DNA from: a virus
Length of the DNA stretch: 64,000 nt
IMG/VR virus record: IMGVR_UViG_3300033153_007754
Location: 62,001 to 126,000 of that record
Direction: 5' to 3' (one strand)
Below the pieces are notes generated by a model. That model saw only the letters and a list, made by a program, of their open reading frames with translations, did no database searches and was not told the DNA's origin. Below are positions 17,302 through 25,337 of this stretch, in pieces; within the stretch, counting starts at the first letter, position 1; each line of letters begins with the position of its first letter. The position numbers and the translations under genes are program-made.

Positions 17302-17814
17302 CTATAAAAAATCCATTGTGAAATATTCATATATAAATTCGACATCTACTGTTTTATACACAACGTCTTGTATAAGTGATGTTCTATTAATACGACTATA
17401 ACTCGCAAATATAGTATTGTGATAAGTTATTTTAATAAGAGGTTTTTTAGAAACATTATCCATTTTAAAAACAACTAAATTAAAACGATTAGCGTCTTCA
17501 CTAATTCTATGTTTTAATGAAGACATATCTATTAGATTTTCAGCAAAATATTTATATAAAAATTTCATAATATTCCACTTATTATCTAAAATAAACGGAA
17601 TAGTAATATTTTCAAAATTCAATATTGTATCAACAATTATGTGTTCATAACCGTTTCTATGGTTCTTTTTTTTAGTGAAATTCAGACCCATCCCAACTAA
17701 ATCAACACTTAAGGCATAATGTTCTAAATTTTCACCACCTTTAAAATCAAATACGATTAAATAATTATTGTCAATGTCAAAATTCTTTGGTAGTTCACCT
17801 GTAAATTCAATCAT
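17302..17814 (-). CDS. Tail-tube-fold-like structural protein
   Basis: A 170-residue protein whose ATG follows directly on the upstream stop codon. The C-terminus alternates strands and ends in VYKTVDVEFIYEYFTM, resembling the last strand of tube-fold proteins such as gp19 and gp54 ('...v.f.y.yf'). The central helix FLYKYFAENLIDM also fits that fold. It may be a baseplate or tube-initiator protein; this is a fold-level guess. Confidence 0.5.
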   Translation of the reverse strand: MIEFTGELPKNFDIDNNYLIVFDFKGGENLEHYALSVDLVGMGLNFTKKKNHRNGYEHIIVDTILNFENITIPFILDNKWNIMKFLYKYFAENLIDMSSLKHRISEDANRFNLVVFKMDNVSKKPLIKITYHNTIFASYSRINRTSLIQDVVYKTVDVEFIYEYFTMDFL

Positions 17815-18048
17815 TTACGCAATCCATATTCTAATGCCATAAATTATCGTTTGGTTTAATGGTGTATCGTTAAAATAAATTGCCTGTGTTGCGTCTTCTG
17901 TTATTTTAAAACTCCCCGTTTCAAAATCAATTGATAAACCCTCATTTGCAAAAACAGTAATATCGTTTTCTGTATTATAATCTTCTAAATTATGTTTTTT
18001 TTGAAATGTTTTAAATAATTCATTAAATTCTCTAATATATTCACCCAC
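17815..18048 (-). CDS. Small hypothetical protein with GTG start (77 aa)
   Basis: It begins at a GTG eight bases after GGGGTT, 23 nt downstream of a TATAAATAG late element. The N-terminal half is helical and charged, and the C-terminal half looks like short strands (SIDFETGSFKITEDATQAIYF). It is probably a late virion or assembly protein; no family is recognised. Confidence 0.6.
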   Translation of the reverse strand: MGEYIREFNELFKTFQKKHNLEDYNTENDITVFANEGLSIDFETGSFKITEDATQAIYFNDTPLNQTIIYGIRIWIA

Positions 18049-18070
18049 AAATAACCCCTAAATATATAAT

Positions 18071-18079
18071 CTATTTATA
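18071..18079 (-). promoter_or_regulatory. Late-promoter-like TATAAATAG
   Basis: An exact TATAAATA on the minus strand, 23 nt before the GTG start at 18048. It overlaps the end of the gene at 18075-18371, so the virion-like genes between the two polymerase parts can be expressed late and independently. Confidence 0.6.
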
Positions 18080-18371
18080 GAAAATCGTTAATACCATTGC
18101 TTTTTTTATTTTTCTTGAATTCATTAAAGAAATAACCACCATCTTTATATAGTTTCTGAATTCTATCTTTAAAAAAGCCTGGCATATTTTTATTGAAATC
18201 ATCTAATTCATTATCATCTTCTACGTTATACATACTCAACGCATTTACTAATAATTTAGCTATATTATCACCTTCTACATAATCTTCATAAACTTTATTC
18301 CAAATTATGTTATAAAATTTATTCTTTAGTGCTGTGTCATTTTTTAAATCTTTAAAGCTGTGAAAATCCAT
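18075..18371 (-). CDS. Hypothetical protein coupled to polymerase subunit (98 aa)
   Basis: Its ATG overlaps the polymerase stop codon (TAATG) with GGGAGTAC upstream, so it is translationally coupled to the polymerase gene. It is a helical, Lys/Asp/Asn-rich protein with no known motif. Coupling makes a polymerase partner possible but unproven. Confidence 0.6.
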   Translation of the reverse strand: MDFHSFKDLKNDTALKNKFYNIIWNKVYEDYVEGDNIAKLLVNALSMYNVEDDNELDDFNKNMPGFFKDRIQKLYKDGGYFFNEFKKNKKSNGINDFL

Positions 18372-20275
18372 TAAAAGTACTCCCTAAAATTGTTTGTTTT
18401 TTTCAATTGCCATCCGGCCGCCCCTAATAAAATATTTAAACTAGATAGATAAAAAGCATCAAATTGTAAATCATAATCTATATCAGTTACAAAATATTTC
18501 ATCATTTCTAAATTTCTAAAAGTGATTGTATCACCTTTACCCGTAAATTGTTTATTTGCCTTTAAATACACGAAATAAGCATAATCACCATTTTCAATAA
18601 AAGATGTTGGGATATTGTGTTTTCTAATTAAATAATTACAATAAGCTGCGCCCCTAAGTATTGGAGTTGCTTTTGGTTGTATTACATAATCAGCTTTTTT
18701 TATTATCTTATTATCTTTAAATAATTTTCTATAAGTATTTATCTTATAAGCATTTTTTAATGCATTATGTGTACTATATTCTTTTATATATTTGTGATAT
18801 TTATTTACCTTTGTGTTTTGTGCAATTTGTGTTATATCCATAGTTTTAAATTCTTTTCTTATTTTTTCAACAAATCCCCTTAATTCATCAATTTTATTTC
18901 TAAATATTATATCAACACTATGTTCTAACCACTTTGTTATAACAACCGGGTACGAAACATTTTTTGTAGATAACCCCGTTGTTTTTAATTTGTATGGTGT
19001 AAAAAACTTACCTTCGTCATACAAAGTTTTCATTACGTATTTTTTCTTTTCAACGTGCAAAGCCGCTTCATTAATCTTTTCAATTTTCATTTTCATTTTA
19101 TATTCAAATTTATTAATATAGTCACTACTATTTTTAAATGTTGTATCAATTATTGGTTGTGCAACCTTTTCATTAAATACTAAAATATCATTAATTAGTT
19201 CCTTGTTGGTTGCATAGACTTTGTTTTTATATAGTGCCTGTATAAGTGGGTCAATATTTACGTAAACCGAATCTGTGTCTATATATATAGATGGTTCATA
19301 ATCTTTGTAATCTGGAAACATAATTTTAAAATTATCTGTTACGGATTTAGCAATAGATTTAATATAATATTGGCTTAAAGATGTTATTGCATTTGCAACA
19401 TCCAAATCATAATATTTGTAATAAGCATTCGCAAAAGCACCATAACCCTTGTTTAAATTCCGTTTAAATGCTAAATCTTTCGTTCTGTAAACCCTTTCTT
19501 GTTCACCCCAATATTTAATGTTCTTTTCGTCATTGTTTTCTTTAGCTTTATTTAATCCATCAATAGCATTACTTCTATGTGCTTTTGCAACTAAACGTTT
19601 ATCATATAAATAATTCATAGCCACACACATAACACTTTTCTTGTTTAGTTTAAAAAACATAAGATTTGGTGTTACTGATAAATTATACTTTTCTAAAAAA
19701 CCACCAAAATCTATTGTTCTTGTTACCATCAAATCTATTGTTGCGGCTAAAATATCTCTATAAAGTGGGTCACTCGATTTTCTATATAAAATGTTAAAAT
19801 ATGATTTTGGAAATTCAAAACTTAATAAATCATCTTTTCTATATTCATCTGTTTTAATTAATAAGTATTCCCCACCTCTTTTAACTGCAATTCTTTTACC
19901 TTCTTCAATTTTTTCTTTTTTTAATTTACCAGTTCCATCAAAAAAATGATGATAAAAAGTAGAACCCTTTCTGCTATACATAGACTTTGTCATTTTCTTT
20001 ATAGGAACGTGTCTACCTTTGCCAGTTTCAAACACATTGAATATCTCAACCTGTTTAAATAAATGTTCCCTAAAGTCAATTGGTAAATCAGCCAACATTA
20101 TTTTATTTTCCTTTCCAATATTAGCTGTCATAATAGCGGATGGATATTCCGAGTTAACATCAAAAGACATTGTAAAACCATACAATCCACGTTTAGTTAA
20201 ATAATTATAACCACCCAAATAAGGGTACTTTTCTGAATGTGCAACAAAACGCCCACTAACCAATTTTCTATTCAT
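18371..20275 (-). CDS. gp43B: DNA polymerase B, palm/fingers/thumb part (split gp43, C-terminal)
   Basis: A 634-residue protein holding the polymerase half of a family B enzyme. Motif A SFDVNSEYPS lies at about 37-46 (Glu replaces the usual Leu of SLYPS), motif B K..xN..YG at about 271-279, and motif C YIDTDS at about 331-336. It starts just before motif A, so the exonuclease domain is absent and encoded at 13059-14135. The C-terminal thumb region follows. The weak site GGTG precedes the ATG. It lies downstream of a DnaN-like clamp gene, which may serve this polymerase. Confidence 0.92.
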   Translation of the reverse strand: MNRKLVSGRFVAHSEKYPYLGGYNYLTKRGLYGFTMSFDVNSEYPSAIMTANIGKENKIMLADLPIDFREHLFKQVEIFNVFETGKGRHVPIKKMTKSMYSRKGSTFYHHFFDGTGKLKKEKIEEGKRIAVKRGGEYLLIKTDEYRKDDLLSFEFPKSYFNILYRKSSDPLYRDILAATIDLMVTRTIDFGGFLEKYNLSVTPNLMFFKLNKKSVMCVAMNYLYDKRLVAKAHRSNAIDGLNKAKENNDEKNIKYWGEQERVYRTKDLAFKRNLNKGYGAFANAYYKYYDLDVANAITSLSQYYIKSIAKSVTDNFKIMFPDYKDYEPSIYIDTDSVYVNIDPLIQALYKNKVYATNKELINDILVFNEKVAQPIIDTTFKNSSDYINKFEYKMKMKIEKINEAALHVEKKKYVMKTLYDEGKFFTPYKLKTTGLSTKNVSYPVVITKWLEHSVDIIFRNKIDELRGFVEKIRKEFKTMDITQIAQNTKVNKYHKYIKEYSTHNALKNAYKINTYRKLFKDNKIIKKADYVIQPKATPILRGAAYCNYLIRKHNIPTSFIENGDYAYFVYLKANKQFTGKGDTITFRNLEMMKYFVTDIDYDLQFDAFYLSSLNILLGAAGWQLKKTNNFREYF

Positions 20276-20507
20276 ATTTTGCACCACAAATTATTTGGGT
20301 TTTTCTCTTATTAAACAATAATAAATCATCACATTTGAGACACTTTTTATCAGCCACAAGGCAATTTTTTTTATCACAAACATTTTGTGTTATCTTATTA
20401 TTAATTATTGTAAATAAACTAATTAAATTAACATTTGCATCTTCTATATATTTATTATCATCACTTTCTTTATATGGTTTCCCAAACATTATTTTATATT
20501 CCATCAT
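20268..20507 (-). CDS. Cys-rich small protein, probable zinc-binding (79 aa)
   Basis: Two CxxC-like groups (VCDKKNC, KKCLKC) and a further Cys near the C-terminus suggest a zinc site. The gene overlaps the polymerase start and lies between DnaN-like clamp and polymerase, with GGGG before the ATG pair. It may be a replication accessory; no family is recognised. Confidence 0.6.
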   Translation of the reverse strand: MMEYKIMFGKPYKESDDNKYIEDANVNLISLFTIINNKITQNVCDKKNCLVADKKCLKCDDLLLFNKRKTQIICGAKYE

Positions 20508-20512
20508 ATCCC

Positions 20513-21610
20513 CTAATCTAAATCCATTGGCATTATATAATAATTAGTTTTAATACTACTATTTAATTTAGGATACACTCTAATTACTTCATCATTCTGA
20601 ATAAAATCAAATACCACTTCATTACTTTTCAATTTTTTTAATATTAACTCTAAAAAATGACCAGACAATCCTATTTGATTTATTTTATATTTGGATAATC
20701 CTATTTTAATTTTAGACTTTAATTTACTGTTATCAAAATCGTTTGTTCTTAAATACATGTTTTTACCATCAAGTGAATCTAATATAATTAAAAATGTATC
20801 TTTATTACTTAAAGCATTGATATCTGTAACATTTTTCAACAAACGTTTTCTATTAAAAAACAAAAGATTACCATTCTCTCTTGTTATAGATTCCCAGTTA
20901 ATAAAATCATTCCCTTGTGTTAATTCCCAGATTTCAAAATACTTGTTTTTAACACAAAACATATTATTACTTTTATCATAACTAATTTGTACTTTTAAAT
21001 TATTATTTCGGTATGGTGTTAATACTTTTATTAGATTTATTACAAATGTATTGTGTAATAAGAATTGGTATTCAACATCAGTTTGTTTAAAAATATTGAC
21101 ATTATTATGTGCTAATATAAAACTATTAGTTCCTATTATACCCTTATTACCAATACACACATTTTGTAATCTTTTTTTTGTAACATCTTTAGATGTCATT
21201 TCAGCAACATTTTCTAACTTTTCCAATAAACTGTTTAATGATATTTCACCCTTTAATTCATATTTGCTTATGTTTTGCGGATAAACAAAGCCATTATCAT
21301 GTAAATTCTCCACAACAAAGTTATATTTTTTATTAGAAATTTCGATTGAATCAAACAATTTCACCTCTGTTTGATAATCACTTAGATGGTTTTTAATTTT
21401 TAGTAAAACCTGTGGATTAAAGAATATGTTTTTAGTTGTTTCCTTGTTGATAGTAACGTTTTTTGGTAGATTGTATATAATACCACCACCTTCACTAATT
21501 CTTGCTACCAGCGCCTTTTTTTTAACATCCAAACAGACTGGATTGAAATTAAAATCCATAGTATTTAAAAAATTGGTTACACTGGTTATTATCGTATTAA
21601 ACTTTTGCAC
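20513..21610 (-). CDS. dnaN: Bacterial-type sliding clamp (DnaN-like beta clamp)
   Basis: A 365-residue protein, the usual DnaN length (~366), starting at a GTG eight bases after GGAG. Markers in order: KRLQNVCIG..GIIGTNSFILA (domain 2 'L.gv....vATDghRLA'), EIWELTQGNDFINWESI ('i.rLieG.FPdY..ViP'), LLFFNRKRLLKNVTDI ('...r..Ll.al.rv..l'), and the last residues YYIMPMDLD ('yviMPmrl'). It would be a three-domain dimeric ring. Its presence beside the polymerase, in addition to a gp45-like clamp, is unusual. Confidence 0.8.
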   Translation of the reverse strand: MQKFNTIITSVTNFLNTMDFNFNPVCLDVKKKALVARISEGGGIIYNLPKNVTINKETTKNIFFNPQVLLKIKNHLSDYQTEVKLFDSIEISNKKYNFVVENLHDNGFVYPQNISKYELKGEISLNSLLEKLENVAEMTSKDVTKKRLQNVCIGNKGIIGTNSFILAHNNVNIFKQTDVEYQFLLHNTFVINLIKVLTPYRNNNLKVQISYDKSNNMFCVKNKYFEIWELTQGNDFINWESITRENGNLLFFNRKRLLKNVTDINALSNKDTFLIILDSLDGKNMYLRTNDFDNSKLKSKIKIGLSKYKINQIGLSGHFLELILKKLKSNEVVFDFIQNDEVIRVYPKLNSSIKTNYYIMPMDLD

Positions 21611-21663
21611 TATTAAAACTCCATTAAATATATTGTTTGTATTATAATGTAGTTGTAATATTT

Positions 21664-21671
21664 AATAAATA
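21664..21671 (+). promoter_or_regulatory. Late-promoter-like AATAAATA
   Basis: AATAAATA lies 32 nt before the ATG at 21703, the same distance as other late elements in this window. No TTGACA box lies upstream. Confidence 0.4.
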
Positions 21672-21702
21672 TTTTTATGCAATGTTTTTTAAGGGGGTTG
21701 TT

Positions 21703-21804
21703 ATGGCAACATGTAAGTGTGGTAGTAGTAGAACTGTAATGGGTGATGATGGTGTTTTGTATTGTGTTAGTTGTGGAAAAAAATTAAGTGGTGGTAGAAA
21801 ATGA
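21703..21804 (+). CDS. Mini zinc-ribbon protein (33 aa)
   Basis: A 33-residue ORF with AAGGGGG upstream: MATCKCGSSRTVMGDDGVLY then CVSCGKKL. Cys pairs CxC and CxxC form a one-knuckle zinc ribbon. Its stop overlaps the next start (ATGA), so the following gene is coupled. It is too short for an enzyme; such ribbons commonly mediate nucleic-acid or protein contacts. Confidence 0.65.
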   Translation: MATCKCGSSRTVMGDDGVLYCVSCGKKLSGGRK

Positions 21805-22361
21805 TAAAATTAATAACAAAAATAATTGATTTAATAACCTTAATATTTACTTTTTGGAAAGATAGAAAAAATAAAGACGATGTTAAAACAACTGGCATCA
21901 ATTCACTGAATGATTTAAATCTTACAACAGACGATTTTACAAATTTATGGTTACTAGCTAATGATAATAAAAATAAATTGATAAGATTAAGATTGAATAA
22001 AAAACAAAAAAAAGCAAATAAAGGTAAAATTGTGAACTGGGAAAAACAAGATGGGAAATCAACAATAATTTTATTACAGATTTTTATGGCTATGATAAAA
22101 GAAGTTAATAACGGAAAAAAATTTGGTTTAATATTAGATAGTGTTAGTAGATTTCAAAAAGTTGCTACTTTTTTAAAAGAAATCCAAAGCGCAAATAACA
22201 ACCTAAGGAATAATTTTAGTCTTTTAAAAATAGAAACAAACAAAACAATTACTTGTGATATAAATAACACTAAATTATACATAACATCTAAAAGAAAAAA
22301 AGATGATGATTTTAAAGCGCTTGATTTAAATTTTTTATTTGAGGATATAAATGAGATATAA
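21801..22361 (+). CDS. Hypothetical protein with degenerate P-loop-like motif
   Basis: A 186-residue protein with a hydrophobic N-terminal helix (residues 1-18). The middle has EKQDGKSTIILLQIF, which resembles a Walker A with its first Gly missing. Strands follow, then LDLNFLFEDINE, which resembles a Walker B. The order recalls the ATPase core of terminase-like proteins, but it is far shorter. Motif degeneration means ATPase activity is doubtful. Late element and coupling to the mini zinc ribbon are seen directly. Confidence 0.55.
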   Translation: MIKLITKIIDLITLIFTFWKDRKNKDDVKTTGINSLNDLNLTTDDFTNLWLLANDNKNKLIRLRLNKKQKKANKGKIVNWEKQDGKSTIILLQIFMAMIKEVNNGKKFGLILDSVSRFQKVATFLKEIQSANNNLRNNFSLLKIETNKTITCDINNTKLYITSKRKKDDDFKALDLNFLFEDINEI

Positions 22362-22935
22362 CAAACATTTTAGATGGTTTCTTGCATCTAATATTAATAA
22401 TAACCCAGCTTTAACATACGAAACAAAGCCGTTTATTGCTTTTGGTTATAACCCTGCTGTAAATACTGATACTGAACCTGATTTTAGTGATTTCGTGGGT
22501 GGTGGGTTTAATAAACTGGATAAAATAAAAATAGTTAAAGATAAAGAATTACTGGAAACACCACATATAACTATAAATGGTAGAGATTATTTATATCTTT
22601 CTAGTGTTTCCAACTTCGATACTTTTGATGACATAATTGGAAGTGTAGATATAAGTAAAGACGATGTTTTTTATCACTTACATTTACAAAAAGCTGTTGA
22701 TTTAACATACTATAAAAACAATACAATCCATGATAAAATTAATCAAATATTAATATTTTTAATTAAAAATAAAACTGGTTCGCCTTACAAATATGATGAT
22801 TACACACTTGATGAATTAAATTGTGATAATCTAACATCTGATTATGAGATAATCCCACTTGCTTTACAGTATACAACTATTTTAGATTTATCAGCCACTT
22901 CGGAATTATATTTTCAATTTGATGTAATTATTTAA
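22351..22935 (+). CDS. Hypothetical protein, possible tail/neck component
   Basis: A 194-residue protein overlapping the previous gene by 11 nt, with GAGG upstream of the ATG. It shows alternating strands and a helical middle (NTIHDKINQILIFLIKNKTG) and ends with YFQFDVII, a strand-like end common in tail-terminator or neck proteins. That is only a resemblance; no specific family is recognised. Confidence 0.55.
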   Translation: MRYNKHFRWFLASNINNNPALTYETKPFIAFGYNPAVNTDTEPDFSDFVGGGFNKLDKIKIVKDKELLETPHITINGRDYLYLSSVSNFDTFDDIIGSVDISKDDVFYHLHLQKAVDLTYYKNNTIHDKINQILIFLIKNKTGSPYKYDDYTLDELNCDNLTSDYEIIPLALQYTTILDLSATSELYFQFDVII

Positions 22936-22995
22936 ATTTCTTTACTAATTAAATACAAAATACTATAATTATATTTTTCACAGGAAGGTATTATT

Positions 22996-23511
22996 ATGAA
23001 AAAGAATGAAGTCATTTTATCAATAAAATATGGTAAAAATGATAAATTAGAAGATTTATTTGGCACAATAAAAGAAAAAGGTTATGAAATGGAAATAATC
23101 GAATATAAAAATAGGTTTAATTTCTTTTCTTTCATTAAAAATATCTGGAATAAAATAAAAAAAACATATAATAAATATAATATTGAAATTGGTGGTGTTA
23201 TATTTGTAGTTGTTTTTATTGTGGTGGTGGGTTTATTAGGTCAATCTCTTTTCAAATACTTGAGTGAATCACAGCGAAAAAGTGATGATGAATATAAACA
23301 ATATTTGAAGACAACTATAGAAAAAAATATTACAATTGGTGTATCTAAAGATTGCTTAATAAAGTATAAAAAACCAGCAAATGAATTAATTCGTAATATA
23401 TACAAGGATAGATATTCTGATATAGGTTCTTCACCAAAAAAGGATAAAGAAATAGAACTTGAAATAAACAAATCTTTAAATGAACTATGTGAAGGTTTTG
23501 TTAATGAATAA
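22996..23511 (+). CDS. Single-pass membrane protein, paralogue 1
   Basis: A 171-residue protein with AGGAAGG before the ATG. The N-terminal cytoplasmic part has KLEDLFGTIKEKGYEMEIIEYK. One transmembrane helix spans about residues 65-88 (GGVIFVVVFIVVVGLL). The C-terminal domain has two conserved Cys (GVSKDCLIKY and LNELCEG), which could form a disulfide outside the cytoplasm. It is 171 residues long, as is the next gene, and aligns with it throughout. Superinfection exclusion or envelope modification is possible; the function is unknown. Confidence 0.7.
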   Translation: MKKNEVILSIKYGKNDKLEDLFGTIKEKGYEMEIIEYKNRFNFFSFIKNIWNKIKKTYNKYNIEIGGVIFVVVFIVVVGLLGQSLFKYLSESQRKSDDEYKQYLKTTIEKNITIGVSKDCLIKYKKPANELIRNIYKDRYSDIGSSPKKDKEIELEINKSLNELCEGFVNE

Positions 23512-23533
23512 ATTATTATAAAATGGTGGTGTT

Positions 23534-24049
23534 ATGGATAAGAATGAAGTTGCATTATTAATTAAATATAATGAAGAGGATAAGTTAGAAAACCTGTTTT
23601 TAGGAATCAAAGAAAAAGGTTACGAAATGGAGATAATTGAATATAAAAGGAAGTTTAAACCCGTTTCGTTTATTAATATTATTTTATCTGGATACAAGGA
23701 TATATATATTAAATATTATAGAGAAATCTGGGTTACTATAATCTCAATATTTTTTTTACTTCTAATATCAGTTACATACACATTCACCTCTGATTTAGCA
23801 AAATCCTTAAATAAAAATGATGATGGTGGGTATGATTTATTTTTAAAGAAAAGTATACAAAAAAATATTACAATGGGTGTGTCTGGGTCTTGTTTAAAAA
23901 CATATAGTAAAACAGCAAATAATATTATTAAGAAAATATACACCCATAATCGTACTAATATAGGTTATTCACCCAAAGAAGATAATAAAATAAATAATAA
24001 AATAAACAAGTCTTTAAATGGACTATGTGAAGGTTTTGTTAATGAATAA
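23534..24049 (+). CDS. Single-pass membrane protein, paralogue 2
   Basis: A tandem duplicate of the preceding gene: same length (171), N-terminal KLENLFLGIKEKGYEMEIIEYK, a membrane helix at about 70-90 (IISIFFLLLISVTYTF), and C-terminal GVSGSCLKTY ... LNGLCEGFVNE with both Cys conserved. The membrane helix has diverged most. A GGTGGTGTT site precedes the ATG. Confidence 0.7.
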   Translation: MDKNEVALLIKYNEEDKLENLFLGIKEKGYEMEIIEYKRKFKPVSFINIILSGYKDIYIKYYREIWVTIISIFFLLLISVTYTFTSDLAKSLNKNDDGGYDLFLKKSIQKNITMGVSGSCLKTYSKTANNIIKKIYTHNRTNIGYSPKEDNKINNKINKSLNGLCEGFVNE

Positions 24050-24061
24050 ATGGAGATGTAT

Positions 24062-24373
24062 ATGGAAGATTTATTGGGTTCAATTTTCACCGTAATTGTA
24101 GTTTTTGGTTCTTTCCCAGTAATACATAATTTTATAACCAAGGATTACCAGGAAACAAATAAAAAGCGCAATGACTTCAAGAAAAAACAAGTAGAACTAG
24201 TTATTAAAAAAGGTGTGTCAGAAGTATGTATTTTAAAGTATAAAAAATCAAGCAATAAAATAATCAATGACATTTATTATAAACATAAAAGGGTGATTGG
24301 AGAAAGCTTTAAAAAAGATACTGAAATTGAATATGAAATATATGATGCATTAGAACAATTATGTGGTGTTTAA
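24062..24373 (+). CDS. Membrane protein, shortened paralogue 3
   Basis: A 103-residue protein, start MEDLLGSIF chosen because GGAG lies six bases upstream. It lacks the cytoplasmic N-terminal domain of paralogues 1 and 2 but keeps a membrane helix (residues 5-24) and the C-terminal domain with both Cys: KKGVSEVCILKYKKSSNKII ... LEQLCGV. It converges on and overlaps the 3' end of the minus-strand gene at 24370. Confidence 0.65.
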   Translation: MEDLLGSIFTVIVVFGSFPVIHNFITKDYQETNKKRNDFKKKQVELVIKKGVSEVCILKYKKSSNKIINDIYYKHKRVIGESFKKDTEIEYEIYDALEQLCGV

Positions 24374-24750
24374 ACTAATTCTAAAAGAAAGTGGTATTTA
24401 TCATCTTTTCCCCAAAAATGAGACAATGTATAAACATCATCTTCATACATTTTTTTTAATGCATTCCCAACATCCACAATTGAGTTGGGTACAATTTCCA
24501 AATATTCTTTTACAATATGAGCATATGAAGAATTTTTTAAAAAATCTTTGCCGTAATTGTCTATTAAAGCCTTTTTGAAATCATTTATTACTTCATTAGC
24601 ATCATAATATATATATGATGCCTTGTTTTTCAACATTTTTTTAATTCTTTTTGCATTTTGAATTAAAAGCCGTTCATTCAACACTTTTAATTCACCCTTG
24701 ATTACTTTCTTTTCATTTCTTTTATTTTTCATTCCATAATAACTTAACAT
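24370..24750 (-). CDS. Hypothetical basic helical protein (126 aa)
   Basis: The start MLSYYGMKNKR has a perfect AGGAGGTAGT site; a longer frame with a hydrophobic leader would begin near the promoter -10 box and is rejected. The protein is helical and Lys-rich, with no known motif. It is expressed from the sigma70-like promoter at 24787-24815, so it is likely early. Confidence 0.65.
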   Translation of the reverse strand: MLSYYGMKNKRNEKKVIKGELKVLNERLLIQNAKRIKKMLKNKASYIYYDANEVINDFKKALIDNYGKDFLKNSSYAHIVKEYLEIVPNSIVDVGNALKKMYEDDVYTLSHFWGKDDKYHFLLELV

Positions 24751-24786
24751 ACTACCTCCTAAAAGTAAAAGACAACCCGTTATCAT

Positions 24787-24815
24787 AACATAACTAATTT
24801 TTCTTCATTTGTCAA
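24787..24815 (-). promoter_or_regulatory. Sigma70-like promoter without dyad
   Basis: TTGACA (24810-24815) and TATGTT (24787-24792) on the minus strand with a 17-bp spacer, 37 nt before the start at 24750. It lacks the ATGGC-type dyad seen at other early promoters here. Confidence 0.7.
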
Positions 24816-24896
24816 GCTGTTTTTTAGTTTTTAGTTTATATCACCGACCTGAATGTCGATGTTTCGTAGTAATTTATGTGAAGTTTTAAAGGATGT

Positions 24897-25067
24897 TTAG
24901 CGTTTAATATATTTGAAAATCTTTTTTAACAATAACAACACACCACTTATATTTATTTTAGTTCCTTGCTTATCTAAACCAACTTTTCTGGTTATAGCAT
25001 TAAATTCACTCATTGAAAGTTTTTTAGACTTTTCTAATGCTTTTTTTAATGAGATTTTATTGTTCAT
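24897..25067 (-). CDS. Small basic protein (56 aa)
   Basis: An ORF read directly: it begins MNNKISLKKALEKSKKLSMS and ends KKIFKYIKR. It is basic and helical. Its start lies inside the last codons of the upstream gene (overlap 11 nt), suggesting coupling. No family is recognised. Confidence 0.5.
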   Translation of the reverse strand: MNNKISLKKALEKSKKLSMSEFNAITRKVGLDKQGTKINISGVLLLLKKIFKYIKR

Positions 25068-25311
25068 CATAAGTCAACTTAAAAACATCTGGTTTACACG
25101 GGTAAAATTCACCTGTAACACCTTTTATTATATAATCCCCAATACTAGTATTCATTACACCTTCAAGCGTCTTAATCGGGATGTTTGATGTGTCATTGAT
25201 ATCACCACAATCTTTTCCTATAAACTCAATACATTCTTGAAAGGATTTTTTACTTCCATCAAACAAAACAGCTTTAACAACAATTCTTTTTTTTACATAT
25301 TCTTTAATCAT
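25057..25311 (-). CDS. Conserved phage protein with 'GDYIIKGVxGEFYPCKPD' motif
   Basis: An 84-residue protein with SIGDYIIKGVTGEFYPCKPD near residues 56-75, a signature of a small protein family very common in phages and prophages of many hosts. The family function is not known to me. The N-terminal VVKAVLFDGSKKSF also fits this family. Confidence 0.75.
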   Translation of the reverse strand: MIKEYVKKRIVVKAVLFDGSKKSFQECIEFIGKDCGDINDTSNIPIKTLEGVMNTSIGDYIIKGVTGEFYPCKPDVFKLTYDEQ

Positions 25312-25337
25312 TACTTTTTACCTCATCAAATATTAAT

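Noticed and set aside
13059-20275. Simple homing-endonuclease insertion as the cause of the split polymerase
   Set aside because: The halves are in inverted order and no HNH, GIY-YIG or LAGLIDADG motif is seen between them.
24750-24786. Hydrophobic N-terminal extension of the 126-aa gene
   Set aside because: Would start next to the promoter -10 box, upstream of a perfect AGGAGG site that serves the inner ATG.
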